This document shows positions 10,640 to 23,200 of a stretch of 64,000 nt of DNA, in pieces; the stretch's first letter is position 1, and each line of letters opens with the position of its first letter. This DNA is from Dendrolimus kikuchii (lineage: Eukaryota > Arthropoda > Insecta > Lepidoptera > Lasiocampidae), in NCBI GenBank assembly GCA_019925095.2, contig CM034408.1, positions 4,899,001 through 4,963,000 of the forward strand. The letters are read 5' to 3'. The position numbers and the translations under genes are program-made. The notes under the pieces are model-generated. The model was not told the origin of the DNA, searched no databases, and saw only the letters and a program-made list of their open reading frames with translations.

Positions 10640-12123
10640 CAAATTGAAGTTACGCTCTTCGCACCACAGAGAAATCTATCTTTTTTTAGCTGCTCCGCAA
10701 GTGAGACACGTTCGGGGCGACTTAGACCCCGTTTCGCAGTGACCGTGTTAAAACTGGCCGCACATATTATTCATTAAAATTGTTATTAATCACTCTACCA
10801 TATAGAGAATGTCCAACTAACTTCTAGTTTATTTTATAACAACTTTAGCAATAAATAATTGAATACTTGCCCAATTTCGATGGAATCTAATCTTGGAAAT
10901 TGTAACAGGTATTTATTAATGCGCAGAACCCGCCCATTCCTTGTTGGGTTATCTGTGAGTACCATCGATATATTATGCCTAATATTATAATAATATATAA
11001 CATATAATGTGGATTTAGCCCGCAGCGTTTCTCAAGCAAGAAGTATCTATTCGTTCTTTTAACATTCTATGAATAATATTCTAACTGCACGTGTACAAGA
11101 ATTTTAATTAAAAATAAGGTAGGCTCAATAGTTTAAGGTATATCAAAAGAATTACTAAAAAGTGCAGGTTTAAAACGACGAAGATGGCAATATTTAAGTA
11201 CGTACAAAATGTTTGTAAAGCCTAAATCTGTAAAGCAAAACGAACCGGAATGAAAATGAAGAAAAATATAAATCAGAGAAGCGCGTGCTATATTACATTT
11301 AATGAAGGATTCTGTAATGGAGATAAATATCGCTGTTTACGAAATTTGGCGCCGTAAAAAATGCATTTAATCGACAATAACCCGTATCACAATTATCCCC
11401 GTATATTTCAGCGTGGTTAAAACTGTGATCAGCTCACGAACCTAGTTAAATGTAGTATTTACAGATAATAGATATTATTATTAAAGATAATATAGGCTTT
11501 TAGATATGGCGATATCTTAGGTTTGTTTTTTTATAATTAATATTTGTAGTTATTAGTGGACAGTTAAAATAACAAATAATAAGAAGAAAAAGTAGGAAAG
11601 CGGACCCCGGGCTTCGAGGCAGAATTAACGTTATAATGATGAGTTTAAAGAAGAAACAATAAAGAACGAGCCAGTTGGCAATCAAATATAAAAGTGAAGT
11701 GAAGTAAAACAAAAAAGAAAACAGAGAACCGAACTGAAGGAGGTTTTCCTACATAGGATGTTAACGATAGAGTGGCTAGATGTAAATTGTTTATTGCTAA
11801 AGTTATGCTAATGAAATGATGGTGCTTATGAATGTGCTAAGATCAATGGCTGTTTTGCCGCCTGACCAAGTACTGATGCGAATATGTTAAAATGCATATG
11901 TCCGTGTAAAATGCTGACAATGCAATGTATGGTTGTTGCTAGCCCGTACACGAACAGTTTAAAATGATCCACGAAGCGTGGCATAACATAGTTTTATTGA
12001 AACCAATTTTTGTAGTAAGTTTTTACCAACCTCAATTTTAATCAATTCAGATTTTTTAAAATGTTTCTGATTTTATATGAAAAACCGTCTATTATGTATC
12101 AGTTGCAAACTTAGATTGATTAA
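10640..12123. other. No gene seen
   Basis: AT-rich with small chance frames (for example 11500-11712, minus). I recognise no motif. Confidence 0.45.
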
Positions 12124-12461
12124 TGTCCGGTTTCTGAGGTTACCAGTGATGAGTTCAATAACAATTGATTCCATAAAGTTATGTAATAGATAAACTTAGG
12201 TTAACTGTTAACCTACAACTGGTACCAAAACTCGACACTAGATGGATCTATTTAAGAAGTAATATCTAATATTTATTTACATCAAACAAAAACGTCAAAC
12301 AAATATATGGAATACATAAACGCCTAATATTGGTCAGTCAAGTTGAACCTAGTTTAACTATCGTATGATGGTGTGTTCAAAGACGCAATTTTATAAGTTA
12401 TTGAACCAATAGCGCTAATGATCAGATAAACTACAGTTAAAAGTACTTCAGAAACCGGGCA
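12124..12461. mobile_element. MITE with inverted termini
   Basis: Termini TGTCCGGTTTCTGAGGT (12124-12140) and, inverted, TGCCCGGTTTCTGAAGT (12445-12461) agree at 15 of 17 positions. About 340 bp with no coding. Superfamily unknown because no clear TSD was found. Confidence 0.55.
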
Positions 12462-12743
12462 TAAAAGTTTAGCGGGTATATGCAGTAACTCTAGACTGGG
12501 AAACTTCTAACCACAGAACAGAGATACAGAATTGGTTACCGTTAACATTAAAGTTTAACCATCAGTAGGTTTTCACTCGATCTTAATAACTGATGTGGTT
12601 GAAATTTTACATCTTGTTACCTTTGAGCATGTGGCCCTTACTATGAGAGGAGAGTAGCCAAATAATTTTGAATGTTTGATAGCTTTGTTTACGTAAGTGT
12701 TAACGAAGTTTATTTCGATATCGCTTCGAATACTATCGATTTT

Positions 12744-12879
12744 AACAGACGAGCGTGCATGACAAGAGTTATGAATGTCACAGAAGCAAGTGAGGTGTGT
12801 AAGAATAAGCCTGAATGGCGCTCTGTTGTTCGTGCCTACCTCGCAAGGGAACTGGAGTGAAGTTATGTATGTATGTATG
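12744..12879 (+). mobile_element. RTE-like LINE 3' end, 136 bp, with TSD
   Basis: The last ~37 codons of the RTE-like ORF (phrases ACMTRVMNV and EASEVCKNKPEWRSVV) are followed by a (TGTA)n tail. A 13-bp TSD, TACTATCGATTTT, lies at 12731-12743 and 12880-12892. It is severely 5'-truncated. Confidence 0.8.
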
Positions 12880-12892
12880 TACTATCGATTTT

Positions 12893-13481
12893 TTGGCTAA
12901 TAAGTATCTTTAGGTCAGCCCTTTTGTAGCTACCTACGTAAAATCAACTATGACTCACGGACTGTTGTTGGATGGACTGTTGTGATTATTTGGTTTTACT
13001 AATTGCCAAAAGTATTTCGTTGTCTGCCATCAACTAACAATTTGACCAAAGCTAGGATTTAACAAAAAATAATAAATATTACATAAGAATAGAAAATTTT
13101 ACAGCACTTTAAATTAAGATTTTGTTTAGGCTTTTTAAATATGACCGCTATCGCATAGTTGTTTATGCCAAAACTGGTCGTACACTTTTACAGATAACTA
13201 TTTTGTGATAGTCTATTCTTATATATGTTATTCAAAACCACTCAATGGGTACTGGTTGACCTTATTTCGCAATTAACCGCAGTATCTTCACAATGGGACT
13301 ATAAATCAAATGAGCTTGTCATTCTCATGCATATTTGTAATTTTGTATGTAAAACCCGTCGTTAACTTGTTGTCATCGATTATCTGGTTATTCATTAAGG
13401 AATTGTTTAACTTTTAAATGGTATGTAGGAATAGCATCTGATGGAGAGAAAAATTACTAATCTATACAACCATTGATAAAG
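12893..13481. other. No gene seen
   Basis: AT-rich. Nothing recognised. Confidence 0.45.
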
Positions 13482-13995
13482 ATACAATGACCATACAGAC
13501 CATAATTGTCCCACTGCTTAGTGTTGGCCTCCACATGCTTAGGGGAACGGACAGTGTACCCGCCACGTTTGTCCAAGATGAGTTGGCGGGTTTGACATAT
13601 CGGTTATCTCGATGTGCGGGTTTCCTCACGATGTTTGCCTTCACTTTTTTTAACTGGAACCTGGCCAGAACAGAACTCGAAATTGTTATGACGGCATACT
13701 CTAGACCAGGGGTGGTAGCCACCCAGACGGGTAAATGCCCACAGCCAGGGTATGGGGCCACCTGGCTGTGGGTTGTTTTGCCACCTCTTACGACAGGCCG
13801 CCCGGCCGCAGGAAATTGTATTCTTTCCCCGTTCCTGCTACAGATAAATTCACTTTTGTTAGCACGTGGTAATTGTAACAATATGCAAATTAGGTTAGAA
13901 AACTGCCTAACAGGTGCATTCTTTATCGGCCAGGAGTCGTACACGGGTTATTTCAGTTTAGGATGCAAGTGCGTTAACCATTAAGCTACTACGGT
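13482..13995 (-). mobile_element. SINE-C copy interrupted by SINE-A
   Basis: The minus-strand head is at 13900-13995 (TTAATGGTTAACGCAC..., tRNA-like) and the body at 13482-13640. The two parts are separated by a SINE-A insertion at 13649-13848. Joined, they match the uninterrupted SINE-C at 32708-32912. Confidence 0.65.
13649..13848 (-). mobile_element. SINE-A fragment nested in SINE-C, with TSD
   Basis: A ~200-bp SINE-A piece lacks the LINE-like 3' tail. It is flanked by TTCACTTTT at 13640-13648 and 13849-13857. The missing 3' part with preserved TSD implies a later internal loss or an aberrant insertion. Confidence 0.65.
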
Positions 13996-14067
13996 TTTTA
14001 TACAGACTTTTATTTCACAGTATTATATGGTACTAAAATGTCCAAACTTGTTTTCCAGGATCTCAAA

Positions 14068-14283
14068 ATGTCGAGCGGGAGCTGTTCAGGCCCCGGGGTG
14101 TGTGGTGGAGCTCGCCGAAGGCCTCCCCCACCTCCAGAGCCAGCTTTATCCTTAGCAGCAGATCTGAGCGAATTAAGCCTCGACCAAGGATACCACACCT
14201 TGGCTGACTGCGGCCCACCTAGGAGAAGACGCGATAATACCCTGAATGATGCGTTGTGGTTGAAGATCCTTTCGTATTTGGAG
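14068..14283 (+). CDS. Fbxl7: Fbxl7 coding exon 1 (residues 1-72)
   Basis: Starts at ATG 14068. The probable exon begins at 14059 after the acceptor TTTTCCAG. It encodes a low-complexity Pro/Arg N-terminus and the first half of the F-box, ending LKILSYLE. The donor GAG|GTAGGC is in phase 0. Confidence 0.88.
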
Positions 14284-17200
14284 GTAGGCCTGAATTCAAT
14301 TTTATTTGACCCCTTACGGCTCTGAATCCAGAAGGAACTCTTACTTTTTCAAATAGGAAGTATAGAAATAATATTAAAGAATTTCCTTTAATTAGGGTTG
14401 CCTAGAAAGTATTGTAAATATGGAATTTATGTAATTGTTTATTTTGGTGTATAATAAATTGTTATCTATATTCATAGTTAGTTATTGTACGCTTGTATAA
14501 AGAATGCAATGAGAATGCAATGGTGTATAATAAATTGTTATCTATATTCATAGTTAGTTATTGTACGCTTGTATAAAGAATGCAATGAGAAAAACAAAGA
14601 TAGGCTTCCTGGAGACAAGTAACATGTATCAAAGTAATGTCACTTAATGTAAAATACAATAACTAAAAAAAAGATGTCAAAGAAAAGAAGAAGAAAGGGA
14701 GACAAAGATGTCAAGTGTCAACGAGTATTGTTAGTTTTATTTAGCCTACCGCCAACTTGTTCATTTTAATTATTTAGTTTTAATTATGTTTATGGTTATT
14801 ATTTGCTCTATGGGAGCCTAATCTAATTTACCACCGCTTCGCAACATATGATGGCTTGAAGAGAAGAAGCGGCGCAAGGAACTCTTCCCAGCGTAGCGTA
14901 GGCATTTTTGCTGAACAATACTCGTTGACACTTGAAATCTTTGTCTTCCGTGATCACGGCCACATTTTATTATGTATACAAGTCGCGAAAACTTAAGAAA
15001 ATATGAAGAAAGGGAGAACTCACCAGAACGCAGAGCCGGAGCCAAGGTCACACCGATTGCCTGCGACCAGCCGCAAAGAGGACGCTGATTGTCAGAAATA
15101 CTTGATATAATGATCTCCATGTTTTTCAAACATTCAAGAATCATTTGTTTATAAGTGCTGGGACTAGTTGCCGCTAATATCTATTAAGTAGATAGAAATT
15201 GTGATTATATGAATGCACTAGCTGGAATAGATAAGAATGATTCTTACATGTGGATATTTTTTAGAATTATAAAGCTGATTGACATAAAAAATATAGTCCT
15301 TCTGTCTGTTGCGATTTTCCGTACGACTGCTTTCATATTTCAAAAATCATATTTTCAGGTATCAGACCTATGCAGGATGGCTCGAGTGTGCAGGCGGTGG
15401 GCTCGATTGGTCTCGAGACTGATAGCGCGGCCTGAAGCCTGGAAGAGGGTTCGGGCAGCCGGCCCCTTGGAAGTCGCTGCTCGATGTGCCGGGGCAAGGG
15501 CTGGACCATGCGTCAATGCTGTAAGGGAGTGGCGGGCGAAGAACTGTGCTGTGAGTAACCTGATAAATGCATTTTTGAGTTTAAAAGCGTTTAACATATG
15601 GAATTTTCTATTTTTATCCGACTATGGTAAAGCGAAAATCAAGGTTTTTAGCAGTCTATACATACATACATACATACATACATAACTTCACGCCAGTTCC
15701 CTTGCGGGGTAGGCACGAACAACAGAGTGCCATTTAGGCTTATTCTTACACACCTCACATGCCTCTTTGACATTCATAACTCTTGTCAAGCAAGCTCGTC
15801 TGTTCTGAAGGCTCCTGACATCACCTTCTGCTAGTACACGATCAATTTGATCATGGAAGGTGTGTCGTGGCCTTAGCAGTCTATGTATGTTGTATTTACG
15901 TTTTGTTGAAGTGAAACTTCTATATAGACGGGGGTATTAGGATTTTTTCTGTCACGAAAGAGCGTTACGGCCGTGGTGAAAGTTAGAAATATGTTAGAGT
16001 AGACTATCGATGTATTTATTGGTTCCGGATCGAATTCAGTTTTTTTGTGGGATAAAATAAAATATGTTTAAATAAAAAATGCATTCATTAAAATGTACCT
16101 AACCTAACCAAATCATAATTTGCAGTAAACCTGCGAAAAACCGAAATGTGTGCTGGGACACATAGTAGAAGTGAAACTTCAATGGACAAGTGGAAAAACG
16201 AATGGCAACGGACAAGTGGCAAAACGAATCGCAATAAAATTTTAACTTGAAGTTTTACGGGCAGGTTTCCAAATTGGACAAGTAAATAATGTGCCCGTAA
16301 AAGTTTCAGTAATTTTTTTATTGCGATTCTTTTTTCCAGTTGTCCGTTGAAGTTTCACTTCTACTATGTGTCCCAGCACACATTTCGATTTTTTTATTAT
16401 TCGCCACCTTCTTCGACATAGGTCAAGACGGGTACTTTATTTTTCTTTATTTCTTTTAAATCCTACTAAGGGAAAATGGGTGGGTTTTTTTTTTGTTTTC
16501 AAAAAATTACATGTGTTTTAACAACTAACGGTTCTTGTTTTATACATTTCTCACTATTTGGGGTCACCCCCAAATTACGTCACACGAATTTAATAATTTT
16601 TGACCCCTCGCCCGTCCTTGTCATAGCTGGTCACATTGCTGAGACTCGCTCCCTAGTGTGACATCACATATTTTGCAATTATACATCAAGAAATTATGAA
16701 ATTAAACCAGCAGTTCTGTAATTACTTTTGTTCCCATTTAAATTAATTTTTAATAATTTAAACACTATTCTCACACAGATAGAGTTGGAAATATTTTGAA
16801 GGTTTTCGTTAATAGTTCGAATTTCGTGTTTTAAAGCTTAAATATATTAGATTTTGACCCCTGCCACCCCTTGTAACACTATGTCACACTTCGTCGACCA
16901 TATCTATCTATTTTTTATTACATATTTTTCATAATTTACTTTTTATTTACTTTTATGTACCACATTTACATCTATAAACCGCGCGCAGAAAGTTTTCCGA
17001 TGACTACTTACTATTATTGTATATACTTATGTAAAGTATATACAATAATAGATTTATTGCAACAATTATTTATGTAACCTTTTTTGTCAACCCTACCGAC
17101 CATCGACGTGTGACATCATGAGGTTATCGGCAAACCTTCTGCGCACGGGTAGTATGTTTCACTCTTTTTAAGACAGAAAGAAAATATTCATTTCTAAAAA

Positions 17201-20200
17201 TGGGATACAATAATTTTTCTATTTACATTTTGTTTACTGACATATTTATTTCGCTAATGCTAACGTTCTATTTCTTAACATTTATTTATTTAATTCCATT
17301 TTACATATACATTGTAAACTCTATATAACGACACCGAAGGGACTGCATTTTATGGCGTTATAGAGAGTTGTCGTTAAATGGAGAGAAGTCTGTTATTTCT
17401 GTGTGACATCTTTTGCTGCACTAGTAATTTTGTTGTATTTTTTACTTATTTTATTCATATCTTGCGATATTGAGTCAACTTAGTGATAAAGGAAGTAATT
17501 AGAAATTTCGGTACTTCGGAAATGTTGGCAGTACCGTTTCTTGTACTCATGCAATCAAAAATCGACTTTAAGATGACGAACCTTTTCATTCCGCGACTGT
17601 ACATAATATCAGTCCGGGCACATATAACTCTTGCGAATACTGGACCTTTTTCTCTGATACAGATTATTAAGCATAGTGGTAAGTAATTTTCATACTGATT
17701 TCAGGTGACTGTGGCCAGTGCTCAACTGCTAGCAGCGACCTTCAGGAGTCTGACCCATTTAGCAGTCACGAATTCGAGTAGCATGGACGCGAGGGCACTC
17801 GCGCCTCTAGTCACGGACCTAGTGGACTTGAGGCACATAGATCTAACTGGCAAGTATTGACGATAGATATTAACAAAGTGCAGAAGGTTTGCCGATAGCA
17901 CCCCTCCCACTTCAAACGACCGCGTCCCTCGCTCGTCTAATTAGTACCGTTAGCAAGAACACTTCGTACCATAGTTAACAAATACAAAACCCGATTTAAG
18001 TTTTACTATAAAACACGTATTGATTACGAGATAATAGTATTAGTTTAAATGAAATAATAACAAGAAGACATACTTACTATTTAATAAAAAGCTTATATTA
18101 ATTAAAGAAATGCTACCCAAAAATATTTGATTAACAAATTTGACAGAAATACGTAAACTTTTACCGATAATTTTTTTTTAAAATACACTTTTTATTAAAC
18201 TTAAGTATTATAAGTTAATACAATTTAGTTATATAAATAGAATTTTTATTTAATATTGTAATGAAATCATTGGCTCTCACAGACCTGTGGGGTACCTTCC
18301 GTTGACCAGAGTTATGCCCTTTTTAAAGATTTTTTTATTTATATCAATAGGTGGCGCAATATTCGCTTTTACAGTTGTAAAATTATGTGTCTCTCTTTGT
18401 TTTGAACCCAGACATGGATTATTCTGCAAAAATTCAAGACAGTAGAGATTTAAAAAAAGTACTATCGTTGAAGCGGGTTTGAACTCTTGAGTAGTTTTCA
18501 AAACATGGGTTTGATTCCACATTTAATTTTGTTCCATAGCCAAAAGACAAAAAGAGTGATAGAGTAATGATTCAATGTATATGGTCCGTCACACACTTGG
18601 ATAATATCTTACTCTTGATTTTTTTGTCAACGTTACTGACCGTCGACGCATGACGTCACGCCGCCATCGGCAAACCTTCTACGCGCGGCTAATGTATATG
18701 AGCGATAAATATGATAGTTAATACACGTACTTAGAAGACTTATTCGGGCAAACCAGTAACTTATGTATTTAGTTATTCCATAAACCTTATAAATGGGCAG
18801 CCTCCATAACCCTTTAGGGAAATAGAAAGGATTACTTAACTTGGCTTGTTTGAGGGCAATTATGTACATTGAATAATGATTGAATTTGAAATTCTGTCTC
18901 TTCTAAAGCTAGGTGGCTTTTGTGGACTGTTTAATAATTCCTGGTAACGGAAAACTTTATAATATACCTACTAGATTATTTTAGATGCCGCTATTCTTGC
19001 GTACATTTCAAAGCTCAGTCAGTGGCGCTGGTGATGTTTCTGGACTGATTGATGTCTATGATATTATAAAATTCACAACATGCCGTGTCTGTACATTGAC
19101 GCTATTAAAAAAAACCATCTGGAATAGGCTATATAAAAGATGGAGAACACGATGCTATTTATTTTAGATTTCTTGATTGTTTTTCCGTTTGTTGGTTTGT
19201 CTTTTTGTTCGGGATTCGCGTGAAAACTATTGGACCGATTTTAATGCGGTTTTCGCTGATCGACAGCAAATTCTTAGACATAAAATCTGCGTTACTTTTT
19301 ATCCTGGGAATGTCGCGGGATTTGTTCTGGGAATTATTTAAAATTGTTAGATAAAAAAAAACGAAATTCAATGAGATTGTTTTACTGATCGATAGCAAAT
19401 TTAATGTAATAAAAGTGTGATATTTTTTATCCCGGGAATTCCGTGGGAACTTTCCCGGGAGCGGTTTGTAGTTATAAGGGTGCGTAAAAAATTAGCTTAT
19501 TCCGACACAGTTTTCACTAAAACGACAGTTGCGGTGCTTTGTGTCCCGGGAATTTCAAGTCAAGCGTGGACGAAATCGCGGGTATATCCTAGTTGTGTAA
19601 ATGCTAAATATATGGGGAACAAACGTCTAGCTATGTTGTAGCGCTGTTCGAAGAAGGCAAATAGTCTTTAGATAACAGATTCGGTTAGGCGTTATCCGTA
19701 ACTAGCTGTTACTCGCGGTTTCGCTCGGCGTAGATTAAAAATAGTGCTAGCCAAGACAAGTAAAACGAGCCCAAACACGACGGGTCTATCTTGTTTAGTA
19801 TAGGAGTTCCTATGGCCACCTTCAGACTCCATCATCAGATCAGCTCCATGGTACCATATTATTGCATTGTCACCCGATATACATATGCGTGCAAAATTTC
19901 AGCTCAATCGGAAACCGGGAAGTTGGTCAAATTGAACTTGCAAGATTCCAACCGAACTTACATACATACATAGGTATATCTATTGCAAGTTAAATAAAAG
20001 CTTGTAAAATAACGGGTTTTCATACACAGTTTCATACCCTTTTTCGCCTCCTTAGCGGCTGAATTTTCGGCATTCCTTTATTAGTGCACACCTACAAATT
20101 TTCATGGTTCTAGACCCAATAGTTTGGGCTATGCGTTGATATGTCAGTCAGTCAATTAGTATATAGAATAGTCATTCTATCAACTCAATTCATTTTTCCC

Positions 20201-23200
20201 TTTTTCAGGTTGTCCAAACGTGGACTGGCCGGAGTGGGCGTGGTTGGAGACCAGATTAGGAAACCGGCGACCACCCGTCGAGTATATTGATCTCACCGAT
20301 TGCGGGTGTTTGACGGACGCTGGTCTGTGTGCCCTGCTGCATACCTGCCCTTCATTGCAGTACTTGTATCTTAGAAGATGTACTCTAGTCACAGGTAAAG
20401 AATGCAATCCCGAGCATGTTTTTTAATCCCGGTATTTCGGGACTTTTGATGCGTAATCCTAGGATTCCGAGGCTATCCCTATGACTATGTAATTTCTAAT
20501 TGGGCTTAAATGAAAAAATGAGTAATTTCTTAAAAACTGTTTTTAATATTATTGCACAGACAGCATAGAACACAAATTACAATACAGTATATACAGAAAA
20601 AAGACAAAACAAAAAACCTATCATCCGTGCAGGAACAGAGAGAGAATACAATTTCCTGCGGCCAGGCGGCCTGTTGTAAGAGGCGACAAAACAACCCATA
20701 GCCAGGTGGTAGGGTATTTGCTCGACTGGATGGCGACCACCCCTGGTCTAGAGTATGCCGCCATAACAACCTTGTGTTGTGTTCCGGAATTAGTGACCAG
20801 GTTCCAGTCTCCCTTAAGAGAGCAGCAGCGCATTTGTAGCACCTTTGGTGTTATAAATGTCCATAGGCGATGGTAACCGCTTTCCATCAAGTGGGCCGTC
20901 TGCCTGTCTGCTGAACTCCTGCAATAAAAAGACATAAAAAAAACCTATTTAGAATTTAAATTATTGCCAACATAAGCAGCAGCTGAAAACGCTCGCTCGG
21001 GCTACACTGGTTGGAGGAATAGACAAACATATTATTAGGGCTGCACCAAAGGTTGTTTTTTAGCCGATATATAATAAATGCTAATAATATAATCTAGGCA
21101 AGGTCATTGTTAAGGCGCAAACGGACTACGGGATGCAAACTAGACCTGTTTGTGGCAATGCCGAAAATCCCGAGATCAGTCTTGACTAACAGTCCCGGGA
21201 TTTTCGGGGCTAGAAAACGGCCGGGATTTCGAGATCCCGGGATCGTATTCCCTAGTCACAGGTAAAGTTCACATGGAAAGCTGTATTCTGTAGCAATTCG
21301 GGATCGGCAGTGGTCTAATGTATAAAGGCATTTAATAAGTTTAATGGTACACGATTGACGACAGACATGACGGCACAAAAGAATACATGAGAAAAACGTG
21401 GTGTCAAAAATATTTAAAAATAACTTGATATCTAAGGTGTCTGTCTCAGTGCCAAGTTACACGACCTCATTTTAACATATTCAAACATCACTTTCGCACT
21501 TTAGGAGTTTGGAATGAGCTCCCAGCTGAAGCTGTCCCACAACGATACAATACGGGTTTTTACTATCATTAAAACTCCGTCGAGGTCGGAAGCACAATGG
21601 AAGCCCGTCGAGCGTTGCAAATGTCCATAAGCGACGGTAACCGATTTCCACCAGGAGGGTCATCGATATAGGATTGGAATAGGGATATGGGATAGGGAAG
21701 GTTGGATAAGGAGGAGAAAGTGAGCCATTAGAACTCTTACTCTACGCACGAAACACGATTAGTTTATGGATAACCGTTTCACGCCGATATTCTTTGAGAG
21801 CGTGGGGATATATTTTTATTTGCTGAAGCAGTCAAACAGGCAGTTGGCTTACCTGATGGAAAGTGGTTACCGTCGCCTATGAACGTTTGCAATACCAGGG
21901 GTGTCGCCAACGCGTTGCCGACCTCTAAGAAATTTTATAACGCCCTTCTTAAAGAACCCCATGTCGTAGCGCAAAGGGATTACCGCGGCTGGAAGTTCCC
22001 TCCAGATCATTGTTGTACGTGGAATAATGTTCTAAAGAACCGTTGCGTAGTTGAGCGTAGGAGCTCAAGGAAATGGGGGGTGAATATCTCGTCGCTGGCG
22101 AGCGGTGCGATTGTAAAAGTGAGGCGTTGGCACCAGATCGAACAGTTCCTCGGAACACTCCCCGTTATACAGGCGGTGAAATACGCAGAAGGACGCAAAG
22201 TCTCTTCGAAGCCTAAGCGATTCTATATATCGATCGAGCCGACCCTAAGAGCTGTAAAAGATAGATTCCATTTTGGCTGTACAACTTGCATATTCTCAAC
22301 CACTTAAATATTCGCTAATCGCATATATTTTTTTTTTCATACTAGTAACATAAATCATGATATGAACAAGCGAAAATTGAACCCACGCTCTTATGTTTAT
22401 AAGCAGGGGTCCAATTCTGCTATGACTATCTCGTCAAAATCGCCGGGCACTGTCGTCTCAATCGTAGGTTTGCCTATTTCGGTATTCTGCTTATACCAAT
22501 CGTCTGCTAGTGGAACGGCACTCAACCTTTATAAATGAAAACTCAGCGAAATAATAAATGTTAAAAAATTTGGTAGCTCTTCAATTATCAATATTCATAA
22601 CTAACAAACGCCATTTCTGCTGATGGTAATACCCATGTTTTGCTACTATTATTCCGCCGCGACGATATCGAAAATATATTGTGGATTTACGAGAATACGA
22701 ATATTGACACCATCGTAATAGAATCGTACTGTTTGGGCCGCTTCGTAATTTTCCCTGATTGAAAGAAAGGTGGAAAAACGTGCTTCGGTATTGCTTTCAC
22801 CCCCGCCCCACACCGCACCTCACCGCGGTCGCCTGCGCGTGCTGCTTAAAGGCACTCATTAAGGCACCCTGCTTAGTGGAAACTAACATTACGTACAAAA
22901 AACCAGTGGTACCCTGCACCTTCAGATCATCATACCAGGCTTCGTAAAGGCAATGTGATGATGGCACAACCCTGACTACCGTTTTGACTAGCTTGAAGAG
23001 GGTGCCCTGTATAGGGTTGAGGAGCGAGAAGGAATGCTCCACCGTCTCAAAGGAAGATCTTCCAGCGAGGATATTGTTGTTTCTTGCAGGCCTAGGCCCC
23101 TCTATTGTTGTTGAAAATTTGTATAATATATTCTTTGTACGTTTCGGATAACGTTTGCGACCTCAATTATTGCACAGCGCCATCTATTGGTTTATAAGTG

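Noticed and set aside
14038..14067. Upstream ATG in frame with Fbxl7 at 14038
   Set aside because: A good acceptor (TTTTCCAG at 14051-14058) lies between it and 14068, so it is probably intronic.
15656..15690. Independent (CATA)n microsatellite
   Set aside because: It is the (TGTA)n tail of an RTE-like fragment on the minus strand with a TSD.
17854..17859. GTATTG as the donor of exon 3
   Set aside because: It shifts the frame at the junction with exon 4 and breaks the LRR motif.
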